Assembly (NCBI RefSeq): GCF_900637685.1
Contig: NZ_LR134388.1
Span: forward strand, 3,313,001 to 3,377,000
Reading direction: 5' to 3'
Source: Legionella sainthelensi
GTDB taxonomy: Bacteria > Pseudomonadota > Gammaproteobacteria > Legionellales > Legionellaceae
Length of the DNA stretch: 64,000 bases
The notes under the pieces are model-generated. The model was not told the DNA's origin. It ran no database searches and saw nothing but the letters and a program-made list of their open reading frames with translations. Positions within the stretch are counted from its first letter, which is position 1. Every line of letters begins with the position of its first letter. Shown piece after piece: positions 61,408 through 64,000 of this stretch. The position numbers and the translations under genes are program-made.

Positions 61408-62451
61408 TTACGAAAACAAACGTTTCCTCAACCAAAATGCAACATTGACTAGCAAAATAAGCACTGGTACTTCAACAAGAGGTCCAATGACAGTCGTAAA
61501 AGCAATAGCGGAATTAAGTCCGAAAGTCGCAATTGCTACCGCAATAGCCAATTCAAAATTATTACTTGCTGCTGTAAAAGACGCAGCTGTTGTTTTTTCA
61601 TAGTTAGCCCCGATAAGTTTGCCCATTGTAAAACTAACAAAAAACATAACAATAAAATAAATCGTTAATGGAATGGCAATGCGAATCACATCAAATGGAA
61701 GTAGTAGAACTATTGCGCCTTTTAAAGAAAACATCGCTAGAATAGTAAACAGCAGAGCAATCAGGGTAATAGGAGAAATTTTTGGTAAAAAATGAGTTTC
61801 ATACCAAGACAACCCTTTTTTCTTTATCAATACAAAGCGGGTTAGAAATCCAGCAAAAAAGGGAATCCCAAGATAAATAAAGACACTTTCCGCAATTGTC
61901 ATAAAATCGATGTGAACTATTTGCCCAGCCATACCTAACAGAGGTGGTAAGACTGTGAGAAAGAACCAGGCATAGATACTAAAAAACAACAATTGAAAAA
62001 TGCTGTTAAAGGCTACTAAAGCTGCAACATACTGATTATCGCCTTCAGCAAGCTGATTCCAGACAATCACCATCGCGATGCATCGTGCCAAACCAATAAG
62101 AATAAGTCCAGTCATGTATTCGGGATAACCATGCAAGAATAAAACAGCAAGCCCAAACATGAGAAATGGACCAATAAGCCAATTTTGGATTAAAGACAAC
62201 AACAAGATGCGCCAATCTTTAAATATCAGCGGTAACTCTTCATATTTAACCCGAGCCAAGGGAGGGTACATCATTAAAATCAACCCAAGTGCAATAGGGA
62301 TATTAGTTGAGCCAATAGATAATGAGTTGATAAATTGTGGTGTTCCAGCAAAAAGCGATCCGATTCCAACACCTGTGGCCATGGTCAGGAAAATCCAGAA
62401 AGTTAAATATCTATCTAAAAAAGAAAGACGCTTGGTGCTGCACGTGCTCAT
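61408..62451 (-). CDS. acr3: Arsenite efflux permease ACR3
   Basis: This 347-aa protein of the Acr3 class has ten hydrophobic helices and expels As(III) from the cytoplasm. Family segments are [44 protein letters not shown] with the conserved helix 4 Cys, and [21 protein letters not shown] in the later half. The ATG at 62451 overlaps the arsC stop (ATGA), so the upstream eight residues of the longer frame are not used. Last gene of the arsR-arsI-arsC-acr3 operon. Confidence 0.94.
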   Translation of the reverse strand: MSTCSTKRLSFLDRYLTFWIFLTMATGVGIGSLFAGTPQFINSLSIGSTNIPIALGLILMMYPPLARVKYEELPLIFKDWRILLLSLIQNWLIGPFLMFGLAVLFLHGYPEYMTGLILIGLARCIAMVIVWNQLAEGDNQYVAALVAFNSIFQLLFFSIYAWFFLTVLPPLLGMAGQIVHIDFMTIAESVFIYLGIPFFAGFLTRFVLIKKKGLSWYETHFLPKISPITLIALLFTILAMFSLKGAIVLLLPFDVIRIAIPLTIYFIVMFFVSFTMGKLIGANYEKTTAASFTAASNNFELAIAVAIATFGLNSAIAFTTVIGPLVEVPVLILLVNVAFWLRKRLFS

Positions 62452-62873
62452 GCCAACAGCTCCTTTTCTATCCATTGTTTAAGTTGAATAAATACATCTT
62501 CAAATGCGGTATTTATTTGCATTTCAGAACCTTTTACTTTAGCTGGATCTGGGATACTCCAGTGGAGTTTCTTGGGATGTCCCGGAAAAATGGGGCAACT
62601 TTCGTGAGCCGCCTGATCACATACTGTAATCACTAAATCAATAGACTCTGACTTAAATTCATTCCAAGATTTGCTACGTGGAGCATTTGGCTTTATACCA
62701 TGATTGGCAAGCATTTCAATTGCTTTGGGATGTACCCTTCCAGTTGGGACGCTGCCTGCGCTAAAGGCCAGATAGCGTCCATTAGAGTAATGATTGGTTA
62801 TAGCCTCAGCCATAATAGACCGACAGGAATTACCAGTACAAAGAAATAATAATCTCATCGGCTTGGTATTCAT
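62448..62873 (-). CDS. arsC: Arsenate reductase ArsC, LMW-PTP (thioredoxin) type
   Basis: The 141-aa enzyme reduces arsenate to arsenite. The phosphatase-like P-loop LCTGNSCRS (CX5R) supplies the first Cys, and CDQAAHESC supplies the second and third Cys of the disulfide relay. This is the thioredoxin-coupled pI258 class, not the glutaredoxin class. The ATG at 62873 overlaps the stop of the arsI-like gene (TGATG), so that start is preferred to 62885. Confidence 0.93.
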   Translation of the reverse strand: MNTKPMRLLFLCTGNSCRSIMAEAITNHYSNGRYLAFSAGSVPTGRVHPKAIEMLANHGIKPNAPRSKSWNEFKSESIDLVITVCDQAAHESCPIFPGHPKKLHWSIPDPAKVKGSEMQINTAFEDVFIQLKQWIEKELLA

Positions 62874-63337
62874 CAGCCACAACATCCTGTTGTTTTTGTA
62901 TCACAACAAGAGGTTTTTGTGGTTTTTTCTGGCATACAACAAGAACCTTCTGTTGCTTTTCCACCAGAAAAAAATTGGGCATCCTCCATAGTATGATAAG
63001 CCTCCCATGCAATTCCACTTGGATCATTGATCCAAGATTTTTCTGATTTAGCATAACAACAGGTTGTTTCACCATCGCTATGAGTTGAAATATTAGCCTC
63101 TGAAAATTGTTTTCTTAATGTCTCTAACTCATCAGCATCATCTACTTGAATACCCAAGTGCTCTACCCCATGCTTGCCAGCACGTGTTGAAATTGCAAAA
63201 TTGATGCGCGGATCTTCCAACATCCATTTGGCATAATCTGATTTTACTTTTGTAGGCTCGGTTCCAAACAGGGCATTATAGAAACTGATGCTATCAGCAA
63301 GGTTATTAACGCCAATATGAATATGAAAACGTTTCAT
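62873..63337 (-). CDS. arsI: ArsI/CadI-like VOC protein, possible organoarsenical C-As lyase
   Basis: The 154-aa protein is a vicinal-oxygen-chelate dioxygenase-fold protein. N-terminal MKRFHIHIGVNNLADSISFYNALFG and central HGVEHLGIQVDD carry metal-ligand His residues; the Glu of SGIAWEAYHT is the third ligand. The Cys pair in TTCCYAKSEKSWI matches the trivalent-arsenical binding pair of ArsI lyases, which break the C-As bond of methylarsenite. The C-terminal tail has SCCMP, TSCC and GCC Cys pairs. ArsI and CadI are close relatives, so a cadmium-induced protein label is an alternative; the ars context favours ArsI. Confidence 0.85.
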   Translation of the reverse strand: MKRFHIHIGVNNLADSISFYNALFGTEPTKVKSDYAKWMLEDPRINFAISTRAGKHGVEHLGIQVDDADELETLRKQFSEANISTHSDGETTCCYAKSEKSWINDPSGIAWEAYHTMEDAQFFSGGKATEGSCCMPEKTTKTSCCDTKTTGCCG

Positions 63338-63340
63338 GAT

Positions 63341-63706
63341 TTACTCCTTTGTAGAAGGACAGCAACTATTTAATTCAATAACCAGGCAATTTGTTGTATC
63401 AGGCTGTTGAATTTTGACTTGTTGTTTACTACAGCAATCCTGAATCATGAACGCGATAAAATCGCGCATTAGCTCAAAATTAGCTGAATAAAAAACATAA
63501 CGCCCTTTACGGCAAGAAGCTACAATCCCAGCATTAGACAAATGGCTTAAATGAAATGACAAGGTATTGTGTAGGATACCTAATTCATCGCCAATTGCGC
63601 TTGCTGATAAGCCTTCAGGCCCCGCCTGAACAAGTAATCGAAATACTTGCAAACGGGTTTCTTGCGAAAGAGTATCAAATATTTTTAGAGATTCTTTTAT
63701 GTCCAT
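63341..63706 (-). CDS. arsR: ArsR-family arsenic-responsive repressor
   Basis: This 121-aa winged-helix regulator starts the leftward ars operon. The DNA-binding part is LSASAIGDELGILHNTLSFHLSHLSNAGIVASCRKGRYVFYS. Cys pairs near the C-terminus (IQDCCSK, NSCCPS) are the likely As(III) site, unlike the alpha-3 CxC of classical ArsR. It lies 3 bases upstream of arsI. Confidence 0.9.
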   Translation of the reverse strand: MDIKESLKIFDTLSQETRLQVFRLLVQAGPEGLSASAIGDELGILHNTLSFHLSHLSNAGIVASCRKGRYVFYSANFELMRDFIAFMIQDCCSKQQVKIQQPDTTNCLVIELNSCCPSTKE

Positions 63707-63736
63707 ACTTCTAGAATAGTAGAATTATTCAATTTG

Positions 63737-63752
63737 ATCAAGTGATCTTGAT
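63737..63752. promoter_or_regulatory. Candidate ArsR operator
   Basis: ATCAAG-TGAT-CTTGAT is a perfect 6-bp inverted repeat, 31 bases upstream of arsR, in the position of its operator. An overlapping TTGAATCG/GATTCAA-rich AT region surrounds it. Confidence 0.5.
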
Positions 63753-63803
63753 AGGCCAATCAATAAAAATAATTTTGAATCGTTTGATTCAACCAATTTA
63801 TCT

Positions 63804-63822
63804 TTGCGTGAGATTTGCGTGT
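63804..63822 (+). promoter_or_regulatory. Candidate integrase arm-type sites, right end
   Basis: TTGCGTGA (63804-63811) and TTGCGTGT (63815-63822), 11 bases apart, repeat the pair found at 13053-13071 near attL, in the same orientation. They lie about 100 bases inside attR. Confidence 0.55.
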
Positions 63823-63919
63823 TTGAGTACGACACTGTTATACTCTGTACGACATTTGTAGTGGTATCTCGCGACAGATTATTTTTTTAAAATCAACGAG
63901 TTAATTTTAAGGCTGGGGG

Positions 63920-63966
63920 CTCATAATCCGTTGGTCCTAGGTTCAAGTCCTAGTGGGCCCACCAAT
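63920..63966 (+). repeat. attR: 47-bp direct repeat, displaced tRNA 3' end
   Basis: This is the second copy of the 3' tRNA end, from the anticodon loop through CCA plus two bases, with one mismatch to 12951-12997. The 5' half of the tRNA is missing (preceding bases are GGCTGGGGG), so no functional tRNA is encoded here. It marks the right end of the ICE; the last 34 bases of the window are chromosomal. Confidence 0.92.
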
Positions 63967-64000
63967 AAAATCAAGTAGTTACAAGTAATTGTAGATAGTT

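Larger units (their letters stand above)
12998..63966. mobile_element. Integrative conjugative element in a tRNA gene, about 51 kb
   Basis: The element is bounded by the 47-bp direct repeats at 12951 and 63920. Just inside attL is a tyrosine integrase; inside are an RP4-like mating-pair formation system (trbB-L), a coupling protein, a MOB-P relaxase with oriT, an lvr-type regulatory cluster, and cargo for copper/silver, zinc/cadmium and arsenic plus a putative RiPP locus. No vegetative plasmid replication gene of a standard Rep family was seen, although LvrA/LvrB may resemble replication initiation proteins. Only the multicopper oxidase and perhaps the trbL leader look damaged, so the element may be transferable. 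Confidence 0.93.

Noticed and set aside
12998..63919. CRISPR array or toxin-antitoxin pair in the ICE
   Set aside because: No regularly spaced repeat series was found, and the small genes seen (trbK, 54-aa ORF, zinc ribbon, 80-aa HTH) do not form a recognisable toxin-antitoxin pair.
63901..63963. Second tRNA gene with CAT anticodon at the right end
   Set aside because: Only the part from the anticodon loop to CCA is present; the 5' half does not match, so it is an attachment-site remnant, not a gene.

Overview
The window is a piece of a Legionella-type gammaproteobacterial chromosome. Supporting this are an AT-rich core, the gene order mdh / hemW / plsY / tsaD / rpsU-yqeY-dnaG-rpoD, and an integrated conjugative element (ICE) with the lvrR-lvrA-lvrB-csrA-like regulatory cluster typical of Legionella ICEs. 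The species cannot be fixed from the sequence alone.

Layout. Positions 1-12900 are ordinary chromosome: a partial amino-acid permease, a Rieske oxygenase, an unknown protein, malate dehydrogenase, HemW, PlsY with an unusual charged tail, TsaD, and the macromolecular-synthesis genes rpsU, yqeY, dnaG and rpoD. A tRNA with a CAU anticodon (12919-12995) follows. Its 3' 45 bases plus two flanking bases recur at 63920-63966 with one mismatch. This 47-base pair of repeats marks attL and attR of an ICE of about 51 kb that fills the rest of the window.

The ICE, left to right: (1) a tyrosine integrase with an overlapping AlpA-like gene; (2) a small locus with a 61-aa peptide translationally overlapping a borosin-type (OphMA/SonM-like) peptide alpha-N-methyltransferase, followed by a GNAT enzyme, an unknown 441-codon ORF and a POT/PTR-like MFS transporter; (3) a Cus-type RND efflux operon with a CusB-CusF fusion; (4) a Zn/Cd P-type ATPase operon with an ArsR/SmtB-type repressor; (5) the regulatory core (S24-type repressor, LvrA, LvrB, CsrA-like protein); (6) an IncP/RP4-like trbBCDEFGHIJKL mating-pair apparatus and traG, traF, a 54-aa ORF and an ArdC/TOPRIM TraC; (7) a copper island (CsoR, CopA, a CzcCBA-like RND pump, a helical periplasmic protein and a frameshifted multicopper oxidase); (8) an RP4-like relaxosome (traI with nested traH, traJ, oriT, traK, traL, traM); (9) a DUF1016/PDDEXK nuclease gene; (10) an arsenic operon (arsR, arsI/cadI-like, arsC, acr3); then attR.

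How it works together. The same operator core (TACTCGTTTCGAGTA) lies in the promoter gap of the integrase module and in the gap between the repressor and lvrA. This suggests that one repressor controls excision and the replication/transfer programme. Paired TTGCGTG boxes spaced 11 bp lie just inside both att sites and look like integrase arm sites. Cargo sits in three slots: between int and the repressor, between traC and traI, and between traM and attR. Most cargo is metal or metalloid resistance. The exception, and the most unusual part of the window, is the putative split-borosin RiPP locus at 14597-15548.
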